A stretch of 64,000 nucleotides of DNA from NCBI GenBank assembly GCA_014138725.1, contig JACJID010000002.1:1316001-1380000 (forward strand), in the 5' to 3' direction. The notes beneath the pieces are model-generated. The model had not been told where the DNA came from. It saw only the letters and a program-made list of their open reading frames with translations, and did not search any database. The stretch comes from Kutzneria viridogrisea. Its GTDB lineage: Bacteria; Actinomycetota; Actinomycetes; Mycobacteriales; Pseudonocardiaceae. Below are positions 9,723 to 18,216 of this stretch, piece by piece; the first letter of the stretch is position 1, and each line of letters begins with the position of its first letter. The translations under genes were made by a program, and so were the position numbers.

Positions 9723-9802
9723 AGCCGCTCCAATCCCCTCAACATCAGTGCCAGCAGACCGAAGACGCCGATCAGCAGCACGGCGTAGGCCAGATCGGCC
9801 AT
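9719..9802 (-). CDS. 27-aa single-helix membrane protein heading the kdp operon
   Basis: ATG at 9802 is preceded by a good ribosome site (GAGGGGAGCGGTG then ATG). The peptide MADLAYAVLLIGVFGLL continues with ALMLRGLERL: one membrane helix ending in a short basic/acidic tail. Comparable short reading frames precede kdpF in other actinobacteria as I recall; no function is assigned. The stop overlaps the kdpF GTG start, which argues that it is genuinely translated. A larger in-frame extension upstream is unlikely given the ribosome site. Confidence 0.7.
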   Translation of the reverse strand: MADLAYAVLLIGVFGLLALMLRGLERL

Positions 9803-9887
9803 CACCGCTCCCCTCAACCCGGACCGCCCCGTCGGCGGCCACGACCGGCGCAAGCGTGCATCCGCGAACTGGGGGTGCCGCCGCGCC

Positions 9888-9936
9888 TGACGGCCTCTTG
9901 ACGGCGGCCGGGAGCGCGTTGACGGGATCTTGACGC
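9888..9936 (-). promoter_or_regulatory. Four phased TGACG direct repeats, candidate KdpE-binding region
   Basis: TGACG occurs at 9888, 9899, 9920 and 9931 on the + strand (CGTCA on the operon strand). Spacings are 11, 21 and 11 bases, so all four fall on one face of the helix. Paired direct repeats with 11-base periodicity are the usual architecture for OmpR/PhoB-family regulators. They lie 86-134 bases upstream of the first kdp start codon. Binding by KdpE is inferred. The rest of the 9803-10138 gap holds the divergent asnB leader, with an inverted TTACGCC/GGCGTAA pair near 10035-10066. Confidence 0.6.
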
Positions 9937-10138
9937 CCAGAGTGAGCCAGCTCCCTGTGTCGCAGACCACAGTCGGGTGAAAAACCGTTCCGACCAGGTG
10001 TTAAACCCAGCCCAAGATCAGCACTTTCCGTGTTTACGCCACTGCGTCTAGCCACGACCCGGCGTAAGTAGTTTCATAGTTGATGAATGTAGTTACACCG
10101 CCGACATGCGTTGGCAACACTGGGAGGAGCGCGTCGAC

Positions 10139-11980
10139 ATGTGCGGTATCGCGGGGTGGGTGTCCTTCGAGCGTGACCTGGCCGCCGAGCGAGCAACCGT
10201 CGATGCGATGACCGAGACGATGACCTGCCGGGGCCCGGACGCCGAGGGCGTCTGGATCGACCGGCACGCCGCGTTGGGCCACCGCCGACTGTCCATCATC
10301 GATCTCGAGGGTGGGCGCCAGCCCATGGTCGTGGAGACCCCAGAGGGTCCCGTGGCCATGACCTACAGCGGTGAGGCGTACAACTTCACCGAACTGCGCA
10401 GGGAACTGGCCGCCCGCGGCCACAAGTTCCGCACCGACAGCGACACCGAGGTCGTGCTGCACGGCTACCTGGAGTGGGGTGCCGGGGTCGCCGAGCGGCT
10501 CAACGGCATGGTGGCCTTCGCGATCTGGGACTCGCGCAGCCAGCAGCTGGTGATGGTCCGCGACCGCATGGGCATCAAGCCCTTCTACTACTACGAGACC
10601 GCCGACGGCGTGCTCTTCGGCTCCGAGCCCAAGGCGATCCTGGCCAACCCGCTGGCCAAGCGCGTCATCGACGCGGACGGCCTGCGCGAGCTGTTCACCT
10701 TCAGCAAGACCCCGGGCGTGGCCGTGTGGCAGGGCATGCGCGAGGTGCAGCCCGGCACCGTGGTGACCGTGGACCGCAACGGCCTGCGCACCGCCGTGTA
10801 CTGGAAGCTGGACAGCCGCAAGCACACCGACGACACCGAGACCAGCGTCGCGCACGTCCGCGAACTGCTCGACGACATCGTGGCCCGCCAGCTGGTGGCC
10901 GACGTGCCGCGCTGCGTGCTGCTGTCCGGCGGCCTGGACTCCAGCGCCATCACCGCGCTGTCCGCCCAGCAGCTGGGCAGGGTCGGCGAGAAGGTCCGCA
11001 GCTTCGCGGTGGACTTCACCGGCCAGACCGAGAACTTCAAGCCCGACGAGTTCCGCGCCACCCCGGACACGCCCTTCGTGCACGACGTGCAGAAGCACGT
11101 GGGCTCGGTGCACCAGGACATCGTGCTGGACCCCACCGCGTTGTCCGACCCGGACGTGCGCCGCGCCGTGGTGACCGCCCGCGACATCCCGTTCGGCCTC
11201 GGCGACATGGACGGCTCGCTCTACCTGCTGTTCAAGGCGATCCGCGAGCACTCCACGGTCGCGCTGTCCGGTGAGTCGGCGGACGAGGTCTTCGGTGGCT
11301 ACAAGTGGTTCCACGACCCCGAGGTGCAGAAGGCCGACATCTTCCCGTGGCTGGCGGCCAGCAGGCAGATGGGTGGCGGCGCGGTCAACGTGCTCAACCC
11401 CGAGCTGGCCGGGTCCCTGGACCTGGGCGGCTACCTCCAGGACGGCTACGCCAGCGCGGTGGCCGAGGTGGAGAAGGTGCCCGGTGAGACCGAGCACGAG
11501 CACCGCATGCGCGTGATCAGCTACCTGCACCTGACCCGGTTCGTGCGCATCCTGCTGGACCGCAAGGACCGGATGAGCATGGCGGTGGGCCTGGAGGTCC
11601 GCGTGCCGTTCTGCGACCACCGGCTGGTCGAGTACGTCTACAACACGCCGTGGGGCATGAAGACCTTCGACGGCAGGGAGAAGAGCCTGCTGCGCGCGGC
11701 CACCCAGGACGTGCTGCCGCGCTCGGTCGTGGAGCGGGTCAAGAGCCCGTACCCGTCCACCCAGGACCCGAACTACGCCGCGGCCTTGCAGCAGCAGGTC
11801 AAGGAAGTCCTGGCGGACAACGACAACCCGGTCTTCGACCTGGTGAACCGGGCCTGGCTGACCGACCTGGTCGCCGCCGACCCGGCCAGCGTGGACACCC
11901 AGAGCCGCAACGGCCTGGAGAAGACCCTGGACTACTCGTACTGGCTGCAGGCGTACCGGCCGGAGATCAAGGTCGGCTGA
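10139..11980 (+). CDS. asnB: Glutamine-hydrolysing asparagine synthetase
   Basis: A 613-aa class II asparagine synthetase that makes asparagine from aspartate, ATP and glutamine. Start ATG at 10139 is fixed by the catalytic Cys2 (MCGIAGW), which must become the N-terminal nucleophile, and by a GGAGGAG ribosome site; the upstream in-frame start at 10106 is rejected. The glutaminase domain has RGPDAEG, HRRLSIIDL and the SGEAYNF variant of the usual NGEIYN. The synthetase domain carries the PP-loop SGGLDSS at about 263-269 and SGESADEVFGGY. It is followed by a strong terminator. Divergent from the kdp operon. Confidence 0.95.
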   Translation: MCGIAGWVSFERDLAAERATVDAMTETMTCRGPDAEGVWIDRHAALGHRRLSIIDLEGGRQPMVVETPEGPVAMTYSGEAYNFTELRRELAARGHKFRTDSDTEVVLHGYLEWGAGVAERLNGMVAFAIWDSRSQQLVMVRDRMGIKPFYYYETADGVLFGSEPKAILANPLAKRVIDADGLRELFTFSKTPGVAVWQGMREVQPGTVVTVDRNGLRTAVYWKLDSRKHTDDTETSVAHVRELLDDIVARQLVADVPRCVLLSGGLDSSAITALSAQQLGRVGEKVRSFAVDFTGQTENFKPDEFRATPDTPFVHDVQKHVGSVHQDIVLDPTALSDPDVRRAVVTARDIPFGLGDMDGSLYLLFKAIREHSTVALSGESADEVFGGYKWFHDPEVQKADIFPWLAASRQMGGGAVNVLNPELAGSLDLGGYLQDGYASAVAEVEKVPGETEHEHRMRVISYLHLTRFVRILLDRKDRMSMAVGLEVRVPFCDHRLVEYVYNTPWGMKTFDGREKSLLRAATQDVLPRSVVERVKSPYPSTQDPNYAAALQQQVKEVLADNDNPVFDLVNRAWLTDLVAADPASVDTQSRNGLEKTLDYSYWLQAYRPEIKVG

Positions 11981-12009
11981 CCCACGCTCGGGTGCAATCC
12001 GGACAGACA

Positions 12010-12050
12010 GGGCCGGCCGTCAGTATCCTGACGGCCGGCCCGCGGTTTTT
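12010..12050 (+). terminator. Strong intrinsic terminator between asnB and marR
   Basis: A 14-bp perfect stem (GGGCCGGCCGTCAG with its complement) with a 4-base loop, followed by GCGGTTTTT. This is a classical rho-independent structure. Only 12 bases separate the T-run from the GTG of the next gene. Confidence 0.85.
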
Positions 12051-12062
12051 CGGAGGCGATGA

Positions 12063-12494
12063 GTGACTACCCAGGCCAACAGCCAGGAAGCGTTGCAACT
12101 GGTGCTGTCCCTGCACCGCATGGTGCGCTGCCTGCGGCACGCCGCGCCCGCCGCGGGGCTGTATCCGACCCAGCTGATCGTGCTGTCCCTGCTGGCGGGC
12201 GGCGGCCCCACCCGGGTGGGCGAACTGGCCGCCCAGGTGCCCTGCTCGCAGCCCACCGCCACGACCATCGTCAGCAGCCTGGAGGCGCTGGGCCTGGTGC
12301 GCCGCGAACCGGACCCCGCCGACGGCAGGGCGATCCGGGTGACCCTGACCGAGCAGGGCCGGGAGACGGTCATCTCCGTGGTGCACGGCGAGGCGGAACT
12401 GCTCAGCGAGCGACTGGCCGAGCTCAGCGAGGAGGAGCAGGACCTGGTGTTGCGCGCGGGCCCGCTGCTCAGGCGCATGGCCGAGCCCCGCTAG
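12063..12494 (+). CDS. MarR-family transcriptional regulator
   Basis: A 143-aa winged-helix regulator of the MarR family. The core is [44 protein letters not shown], split between the dimer helix and the recognition helix, then the wing [23 protein letters not shown] at 12063 follows GGAGGCGAT. The stop codon TAG (12492-12494) lies exactly at the left end of an IS630-type insertion; rejoining the flanks (CGC-TA-GTGG) shows the same TAG stop, so the protein is not truncated by the insertion. The ligand and targets are unknown; asnB upstream is the nearest candidate. Confidence 0.85.
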   Translation: MTTQANSQEALQLVLSLHRMVRCLRHAAPAAGLYPTQLIVLSLLAGGGPTRVGELAAQVPCSQPTATTIVSSLEALGLVRREPDPADGRAIRVTLTEQGRETVISVVHGEAELLSERLAELSEEEQDLVLRAGPLLRRMAEPR

Positions 12495-13582
12495 TGTCCT
12501 GCGCCGGAAATCCGCCTACAAAATCGGGCGAGTGACTCGAGGATCTCTTCGGCGGTCTTGGTCCAGATGAACGGCCGTGGATGGGTGTTCCAGTCAGCGA
12601 TCCAGACGCGGATGTCCTTCTCCAGCGCTTGGACGCTGCGGTGGGTACCTCGGGTGATCTTCTGGTCGCTGAGAAAGCCGAACCAGCGTTCGACCTGGTT
12701 GATCCACGATGATCCGGTCGGGGTGAAGTGCATGCGGAACCTGGGGTGCTTGGCCAGCCAGGCCTTGATCGCCGGGGTCTTGTGAGTGCCGTAGTTGTCA
12801 CAGACCAGGTGGACGGCCAGCTCCGCCGGGACCGTCTTGTCGATCGTGATGAGGAACTTCTTGAACTCGGCGGCCCGGTGCTGACGATGCAACTCGGCGA
12901 TCACCGTGCCATCGGCGACGTCGAACGCGGCGAACAGGCTGGTGATGCCATTGCGGGCGTAGTCATGTGTGCGCCGCTCAGGCATACCCGGCATCATCGG
13001 CAGCACCGGCTGGGAGCGGTCCAGTGCCTGGATCTGACTCTTCTCGTCCACGCACAGCACCACCGCCCGCTCGGGCGGATTGTGGTACAGGCCAACGACA
13101 TCGACGACCTTCTCCACGAACAATGGATCGGTCGAGAGCTTGAAGGTCTCGGCACGGTGGGGTTTGAGCCCGAAATCGCGCCAGATCCGGCCGATGGTCG
13201 ACTTGCTCAGCCCGGACTTCTCCGCCATCGACGCCCGAGACCAGTGTGTGGCGTTGCGCGGGGTCTCCTCCAGAGTCGCCACGATCACCTCTTCGACCTG
13301 GTCCACCGTGATCGACGGCGGACGGCCCGGCCGTTCCTCATCGACCAGGCCCTCCAGCCGATGCTGGAGAAATCGCCTGCGCCACTTGGTCACCGTCGAC
13401 GGGTGAACCCGAAGATCCTCGGCGATCTGCTTGCCTGGCAGGCCGTCCGCGCACGCCAGCACAATCCTGCACCGCTGTGCCAGCACCTGCGACGACTTCG
13501 CCCGCCGCGCCCACCGTTCCAGCGTTACCCGCTCCTGCTCGGTCAACGTCACCTCAGCAGGAGGACGTCCAATCCGCGCCAT
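12491..13582 (-). CDS. IS630-family transposase
   Basis: A 363-aa transposase from ATG at 13582 ([13 protein letters not shown]). The N terminus has paired helix-turn-helix domains ([25 protein letters not shown]). The C-terminal DDE catalytic domain has the aspartates in [15 protein letters not shown] and [10 protein letters not shown] and the glutamate in [11 protein letters not shown]. The reading frame appears intact, so the element may be active. Its TAG stop codon is completed by the duplicated target TA plus the flanking base, not by the element itself. Confidence 0.93.
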   Translation of the reverse strand: MARIGRPPAEVTLTEQERVTLERWARRAKSSQVLAQRCRIVLACADGLPGKQIAEDLRVHPSTVTKWRRRFLQHRLEGLVDEERPGRPPSITVDQVEEVIVATLEETPRNATHWSRASMAEKSGLSKSTIGRIWRDFGLKPHRAETFKLSTDPLFVEKVVDVVGLYHNPPERAVVLCVDEKSQIQALDRSQPVLPMMPGMPERRTHDYARNGITSLFAAFDVADGTVIAELHRQHRAAEFKKFLITIDKTVPAELAVHLVCDNYGTHKTPAIKAWLAKHPRFRMHFTPTGSSWINQVERWFGFLSDQKITRGTHRSVQALEKDIRVWIADWNTHPRPFIWTKTAEEILESLARFCRRISGAGH

Positions 13583-13626
13583 CAACCCAGACTAGACTTA
13601 TGTGGCGGATTTCCGGCGCACGACAC
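12494..13626 (-). mobile_element. Intact IS630-family insertion sequence, about 1133 bp
   Basis: The ends are 23-bp inverted repeats matching at 22 of 23 positions (GTGTCCTGCGCCGGAAATCC at the left; GTGTCGTGCGCC... reading inward from the right). A TA dinucleotide flanks each end (12492-12493 and 13627-13628), the target duplication expected for IS630/Tc1-mariner elements. One full-length transposase gene fills the element. The element has landed exactly at the 3' end of marR and next to remains of a second element. Confidence 0.92.
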
Positions 13627-13905
13627 TAGTGGCTCATCTCGGAACGTCGACCCGGTAATTGATCTTCAACAGGGGTAGGCGAGGCCGGTCTCGCAGGCCG
13701 ACTGTGGGAGGTGGTCGTGGTGCTGGTGTCCGGCCAGGGCCAGGCGGTCCAGGACGTCACCTCGTTGCTCGAGGTCAGCTCCGACTACGTGCGCGATGTG
13801 ATCCACGCGTACAACGAGCGGGGGTTCGACACGCTGGAACCACAATGGAACAGGGGACGACCGAAGACAATCGGTGAGGCGATCCGCGAACGGATCTGCC
13901 TGATC
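13627..13905 (+). pseudogene. Truncated second IS630-type element with transposase N-terminal fragment
   Basis: Beginning with TAGTGGCTCATCTCGG at 13627, the sequence leads into an open frame from about 13663 encoding VVVLVSGQGQAVQDVTSLLE and YVRDVIHAYNERGFDTL, then GRPKTIGEAIRERICLI. This is the N-terminal DNA-binding part of an IS630-type transposase different from the intact neighbour. Similarity stops near 13905 and the catalytic domain is missing. A terminal sequence like that at 13627 recurs at 15392 in the same orientation, so the element was degraded by deletion or replacement. Confidence 0.75.
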
Positions 13906-13928
13906 ATCGGGGGCTGCTGGCTGCGCCA

Positions 13929-15314
13929 TCACCGCGGCTTGGTGGACACCTTCCGGACGAACAACTCCTCCGGCCAGAAGGTGTCTCCCAGCATCAGCTG
14001 ATCGAAAAGCACGCAGACGGTTCCAGGTGTGTCCTCGGAATCCCAGACAGCCGACACGTTCCGGCCGCGTTCGTTCCCATGCCGGCTAAGCCAGTAGATC
14101 CTGTCGCCCGGCCTGAGCTCGAAAGCCGATACCAACTCCCGGTTCGACGACATGCGAGTACTCGGTTGTCCGACCCGCGCGTCGAAACCGTATTCCTCGG
14201 TCGGCCGGGAGCATCGCCAGACGATCCGGAACTGCTCGTCGATCGGCAGCGCAGGTGAACCCACGCGCACTTCTTTGACCAGGTAGAACGTGACGAGCCG
14301 GCGCGCCTTGTCCGACATCTCGCGCCACGGTTTCGAGAGCGCTTCGGCATATGCCTCGGCATCCGACTCCAACTCCGTGGCGATGGTAGCCAGATCGTGG
14401 TCGGTCGCGGTTTCGGTGCGGAGCTCCTGGATCGACCGGGTCAACGCGTCGGGTTCGATCCGAAGATGGTGTTCAACTCGTCTGGCCACGTAGTTGTCAC
14501 GTGCGTCGATGTTGGTGTGAAGCGGCGGATCGTCGACGGCGGGTTTGCGAGCCCACTGAGCCGCGTCGAAGCAGGCCGCCAGCCACTGCGCCTCGGCCGT
14601 GCTCAGTATCTTGTCCACCACTACGGACATGCCGGGCAGGAGACCTGGTCGACCGTTGGGATGGAAATGCTCAGGGCCGATGTGCTCCGGATACCAGCCG
14701 AGGTCGCCGTGGAGCAGGGTTGCGAATCCCTCACCTCGGCGCTGCCAGAAGATCAGATCCTCGCCGTACACGTTCACATGGTGCTGCACGATGTCCGATG
14801 GACCGAACTCGACGCCCGCCATCTCGCCCAACTGGGCCTGGATAATCCGGTTGCCCCGATAGCGGCTCAGGTAGTCTCTGACCTCGGCGACGAAGTCCGC
14901 GATGGATTCGTCGTCCAACTCCTGGTCCGGGCTGATGGTGATCGTCTTGAGCACCTCGCCGTTGCGCCGCGCCGATAGCAGTTGCTTGGTGGCATTGGCC
15001 CAGTAGAGACCGTCGGTGTCCGGGTCGTGCACAACGCAGAGCACCGGGATGTTGCCATCGGCCCAGGTGCCACCGTGGTCACCGATCGGCACGGCGTACC
15101 CGTCGGCCCTGCGCCACGAACGGCCGCCCTTGACCTGGATCTTGACCAGGTCGCCGGTGACCTCACCGTCCTCGGTGAACGTGACGTGTTGGTCCTCGCC
15201 GAAGTCGTTCTGGCCGTCCACCTCCTGAACGATGTGATTGTGTCGCTCCAGAAGCGTCCGCAGCGCGTTGACCGCCGCACGGCTGGGTCTGCGAGCGTCA
15301 GGCACCTTCGGCAA
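13929..15314 (-). CDS. DUF4365 (restriction-endonuclease-fold) protein, 461 aa
   Basis: The N-terminal 160 residues match the DUF4365 pattern, a family assigned to the PD-(D/E)xK nuclease superfamily. Visible are the helix NALRTLLERHNHIVQEVDGQ, the acidic NDFGED with candidate D41, then DLVKIQVKGG with Q60-x-K62, and PVLCVVHDPDTDGLYW. The remaining 300 residues are soluble and not recognised; they end in a region with LRPGDRIYWLSRHGNERG. The gene stands alone between IS remnants. DUF4365 domains occur in antiphage and other conflict systems, so defence is a reasonable guess, but no partner genes are present and catalytic activity is inferred only. Confidence 0.7.
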   Translation of the reverse strand: MPKVPDARRPSRAAVNALRTLLERHNHIVQEVDGQNDFGEDQHVTFTEDGEVTGDLVKIQVKGGRSWRRADGYAVPIGDHGGTWADGNIPVLCVVHDPDTDGLYWANATKQLLSARRNGEVLKTITISPDQELDDESIADFVAEVRDYLSRYRGNRIIQAQLGEMAGVEFGPSDIVQHHVNVYGEDLIFWQRRGEGFATLLHGDLGWYPEHIGPEHFHPNGRPGLLPGMSVVVDKILSTAEAQWLAACFDAAQWARKPAVDDPPLHTNIDARDNYVARRVEHHLRIEPDALTRSIQELRTETATDHDLATIATELESDAEAYAEALSKPWREMSDKARRLVTFYLVKEVRVGSPALPIDEQFRIVWRCSRPTEEYGFDARVGQPSTRMSSNRELVSAFELRPGDRIYWLSRHGNERGRNVSAVWDSEDTPGTVCVLFDQLMLGDTFWPEELFVRKVSTKPR

Positions 15315-15391
15315 CGGACCCTCCGGATCATGGTGCGCGGCGACCGGACAGATGGTCCGCGACTGGTTGGGCGCGGTCGGAGGATAGTGGC

Positions 15392-15420
15392 TAGTGGCTC
15401 ATTTCAGTACGCCGACCCGA
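15392..15420 (+). repeat. Solo IS630-type terminal sequence
   Basis: TAGTGGCTCATTTCAGTACG and the following CCGACCCGA match the start of the degraded element at 13627 with four mismatches in about 28 bases, in the same orientation. A short duplication (TAGTGGC) precedes it. No transposase follows; the HAAS gene stop is 50 bases further. The 15315-15473 gap otherwise shows nothing. Confidence 0.6.
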
Positions 15421-15473
15421 CGTGTTCATCCAGGCATGGATCCATTGCCCGGCCAAGGCTGCGTGACACACCG

Positions 15474-16247
15474 CTAGCCCGCCACCCGGATCAGGCTGAG
15501 CACCAGCCCCGCCGCGAAGGCGTTGAACGCCACCACCGGCGGCAGCAGCCTGCGGTCGGACTTCGCGCCGCGGCCCAGCGCGATCGACACCACCGAGGCG
15601 GGGATGCCCGCCAGCAGGGCGAGCAGTCCACCGTGCCCGGTGAACTCCGCCAGCACCGCCATGGGCACGACCGCGCGCACCAGCCACCACGCCGGTTGCA
15701 GGCTGTAGACGTAGCCGAGGACCAGGCCGAACCAGTTCGACTCGTCCGGCTCCAGGTAGGGCAGCAGCCCGCTCAGCTCGGGCAACCGCGCGGCGGCCCG
15801 CACCTCCTCGCTGCCCCGCACAACGGCGGGCACGCACGCCGCCACGCCCAGCACGGTGAGCGCCAGCAGCGGCACCGTGAGGCCGATGGCGTTGGTGCGG
15901 AACACAAGTCCGAGCAGCACCCCGCCCAGGGTGGCTGCCGTCAGCCCCACCAGCAGCAGGCGGGCCGCACCGGTGCTCGGGGCCCGGGGCCCGGCTGGAC
16001 CTCGCCGCTGCCCGATGACCTCGGTCTCCGCCGCCAGTTTCGGCGGCGGCTCGGTGTAGCCCAGGCTCGCCCGCAGCTTCCGCGCGTAGGACTCCGGCGT
16101 GCCAAGGCGGTCCACCAGCCTGGCCAGCCCCACCTCGGCGGCCACCTGCGCCACCTCGGCGTTGGCCTCCGCGAGCAGGCTCGCGCACTGCTCACTGGGC
16201 AGGTCGCCGAGGGCGGTCCGCATCCGGGCCAGGAAGTCGGTGGTCAT
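15474..16247 (-). CDS. HAAS-domain membrane protein
   Basis: 257 aa. Residues 1-65 (FLARMRTALGDLP, then VDRLGTPESYARKLRASLGY) match the HAAS/DUF1700-type cytoplasmic helical domain. At least four or five hydrophobic helices follow, including ARLLLVGLTAATLGGVLLGLV, TVPLLALTVLGVAACVPAVV and VVAFNAFAAGLVLSLIRVAG. HAAS proteins are usually encoded with a PadR-type regulator; none is seen here, where mutM lies upstream and IS debris downstream, so a partner may have been lost. Function unknown; a membrane sensor or effector controlled by the HAAS domain is the family expectation. Confidence 0.65.
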   Translation of the reverse strand: MTTDFLARMRTALGDLPSEQCASLLAEANAEVAQVAAEVGLARLVDRLGTPESYARKLRASLGYTEPPPKLAAETEVIGQRRGPAGPRAPSTGAARLLLVGLTAATLGGVLLGLVFRTNAIGLTVPLLALTVLGVAACVPAVVRGSEEVRAAARLPELSGLLPYLEPDESNWFGLVLGYVYSLQPAWWLVRAVVPMAVLAEFTGHGGLLALLAGIPASVVSIALGRGAKSDRRLLPPVVAFNAFAAGLVLSLIRVAG

Positions 16248-16300
16248 GCGCGGTCCTCACGATGAGTGCGGCACCACCACTTATACGCCGTCGGACCGGC

Positions 16301-17167
16301 CTAGTCCCGCATGGACCTGGGCCTGGGCTGACAAACCGGACAGGAGAACGCGGACCGGTTCATGAACGGGTCCCTGCGGATCACCCCGCCGCAGCGGCGG
16401 CACGCCCTGCCCTCCTGCCCGTACACGGCCAGCGCCCGGTCGAAGTAGCCGGACTGGCCGTTGACGTTGACGTAGAGCGCGTCGAAGGAGGTGCCGCCCG
16501 CGAGCAGGGCCTCCCCCATGACCTCGGTGGCCGCGGTCAGCAGTTCCCCGGCCTGAGCCCTGGTCAGCTTCTCGGTGGGCCGCGCCCAGTGCAGCTTCGT
16601 CCGCCACAGCGACTCGTCGGCGTAGATGTTGCCCACCCCGGACACCAGGGTCTGGTCCAGCAGCGCGCGCTTGACCCAGGTGCGCCTGCGCCGCATGGCG
16701 TCCACCGCCGCGCCCAGGTCGAAGGCCGGGTCCATCGGGTCGCGCGCGATATGCGCCACCGGGGTCGGCAGCAGTTCGCCGTCCACCAGCACCTGGTCGG
16801 CCGTGGCCAGCCCGCCGAAGGTGCGCTGGTCCACGAAGCGCAGCTCGGGCCCGTCATCGTCGAAGCGGACCCGCACCCGCAGGTGCTTCTCGTCGGGTGC
16901 GCCCTCGGGCTGCACCAGCATCTGCCCGCTCATGCCCAGGTGGGCCAGCACGGCCTCGCTGCCGTCCAGGTCCAGCCACAGGTACTTGCCGCGCCTGCGC
17001 GCCGCCAGCACCTCGCGCCCGGCCAGCCGCCCGCTGAAGTCCTCGGGCCCCGGCAGGTGGCGGCGGATCGCCCTGGGGTGCAGCACCTGCACGGCCGCGA
17101 TGCGCCGCCCCGTGACGTGGGCATCCAACCCGCGCCGCACGACCTCGACCTCGGGCAGCTCCGGCAC
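16301..17167 (-). CDS. mutM: Formamidopyrimidine-DNA glycosylase MutM
   Basis: A 288-aa Fpg/MutM base-excision repair enzyme that removes 8-oxoguanine and ring-opened purines and nicks the strand. GTG start gives [15 protein letters not shown] with the N-terminal proline nucleophile and Glu3 essential for catalysis; [11 protein letters not shown] carries the conserved lysine. The H2TH domain is at [15 protein letters not shown] and the zinc finger is C-x2-C-x16-C-x2-C (CRRCGG...SCPVC). It lies downstream of rnc as in other actinobacteria, separated by a hairpin. Confidence 0.96.
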   Translation of the reverse strand: MPELPEVEVVRRGLDAHVTGRRIAAVQVLHPRAIRRHLPGPEDFSGRLAGREVLAARRRGKYLWLDLDGSEAVLAHLGMSGQMLVQPEGAPDEKHLRVRVRFDDDGPELRFVDQRTFGGLATADQVLVDGELLPTPVAHIARDPMDPAFDLGAAVDAMRRRRTWVKRALLDQTLVSGVGNIYADESLWRTKLHWARPTEKLTRAQAGELLTAATEVMGEALLAGGTSFDALYVNVNGQSGYFDRALAVYGQEGRACRRCGGVIRRDPFMNRSAFSCPVCQPRPRSMRD

Positions 17168-17183
17168 CGGTACCTCCTGACAG

Positions 17184-17220
17184 CGTGAGAGCGCCGCCCC
17201 GGTGGGACGACGCTCTCACG
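17184..17220 (-). terminator. Hairpin between rnc and mutM
   Basis: CGTGAGAGCG pairs perfectly with CGCTCTCACG over a 17-base loop, 13 bases past the rnc stop. It may attenuate transcription into mutM rather than end it, since mutM has only a short leader. Confidence 0.5.
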
Positions 17221-17233
17221 GTTGCGTGGTGTG

Positions 17234-17986
17234 TCAGCTCTGGTCGCCGGAGGCGGACTCCTGGGGGCGCACCTGCTCGGACAGGGTCCGGTAGGCGGCC
17301 TCGGCGGCCTTCTGCTCGGCTTCCTTCTTGGTGCGACCGTCACCGGAGCCGTACGGGCGCCCGCCGACGAACACGGTGGCCGTGAACTCCTTGCGGTGGT
17401 CCGGCCCCTCGTCGTCCACGCGGTACTCGGGCACGCCGAGCTGCTCGGACGCGGTGAGCTCCTGCAGGCTGGTCTTCCAGTCCAGACCGGCACCCCGCAG
17501 CGGGGCCTCGATCAGCAACGGGTCGAACAGCCGGTGCACGACCTCGCGGGCGATGTCGATCCCGTGCGCCAGGTAGACGGCGCCGATCATGGCCTCGAGA
17601 CCGTCGGCGAGGATGCTCGCCTTGTCCCTGCCGCCGGTCAGCTCCTCGCCCCTGCCCAGCAGCAGGTGCGCACCCAGCCCGCCCTCGCCCAGGGTGCGGG
17701 CGACTCCGGCCAGTGCGTGCATGTTGACGACGCTCGCGCGCAGCTTGGCCAGCTGCCCCTCGGGGAGATCGGGGTGCGTGCTGTACAGGTGGTCGGTCAC
17801 CACGAGTGAGAGAACGGCGTCCCCGAGGAACTCCAGACGCTCGTTCGGCGGCAGACCGCCGTTCTCGTACGCGTAGGACCGGTGGGTGAGTGCCAACACG
17901 AGAGACTCGGCATCCAGCTGGATACCGAGCGCCTCGAGAAGCAGACCGCGATCCGGAACCGGACCACGGGAACCCTTACCTCCCAC
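17234..17986 (-). CDS. rnc: Ribonuclease III
   Basis: A 250-aa double-stranded-RNA endonuclease used in rRNA maturation and mRNA turnover. The catalytic domain has the signature [16 protein letters not shown] and the second acidic site [15 protein letters not shown]; the double-stranded RNA-binding domain follows ([28 protein letters not shown]). GTG at 17986 is chosen because GGAGGAGG lies 8 bases upstream; a TTG at 18007 is in frame but lacks such support. It sits in the yceD-rpmF-rnc cluster common to actinobacteria. Confidence 0.95.
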   Translation of the reverse strand: MGGKGSRGPVPDRGLLLEALGIQLDAESLVLALTHRSYAYENGGLPPNERLEFLGDAVLSLVVTDHLYSTHPDLPEGQLAKLRASVVNMHALAGVARTLGEGGLGAHLLLGRGEELTGGRDKASILADGLEAMIGAVYLAHGIDIAREVVHRLFDPLLIEAPLRGAGLDWKTSLQELTASEQLGVPEYRVDDEGPDHRKEFTATVFVGGRPYGSGDGRTKKEAEQKAAEAAYRTLSEQVRPQESASGDQS

Positions 17987-18031
17987 AGACCCCGCCTCCT
18001 CCTGCAAAGTGCGTTCGCCGGGAGGTGGGGA

Positions 18032-18214
18032 TCAAGCCGGCTGGACGACCTGGCGGCCGTCGTACTGGCCGCAGCTCGGGCACGCGACGTGCGACAGGCG
18101 CGGCTTGCGGCAGGCGCGGTTGGAGCAGGCGACGAGGCTCGGTGCAACGGCCTTCCACTGCGCCCGGCGCGTACGGGTGTTGGAGCGGGACATCTTCCGC
18201 TTGGGGACGGCCAC
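18032..18214 (-). CDS. rpmF: 50S ribosomal protein bL32
   Basis: A 60-aa L32 with the diagnostic N terminus [19 protein letters not shown]. Four cysteines (CSNRAC ... CPSC) make it the zinc-binding C+ form, so a zinc-independent paralogue elsewhere would be expected if the strain has a Zur response. GTG start, two bases after the yceD stop codon, so it is almost certainly co-transcribed with yceD. Confidence 0.97.
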   Translation of the reverse strand: MAVPKRKMSRSNTRTRRAQWKAVAPSLVACSNRACRKPRLSHVACPSCGQYDGRQVVQPA

Positions 18215-18216
18215 GA

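Noticed and set aside
10139-12494. Lasso-peptide or other natural-product cluster suggested by asnB
   Set aside because: The AsnB has the full glutaminase domain of primary metabolism; there is no precursor peptide, protease or transporter next to it.
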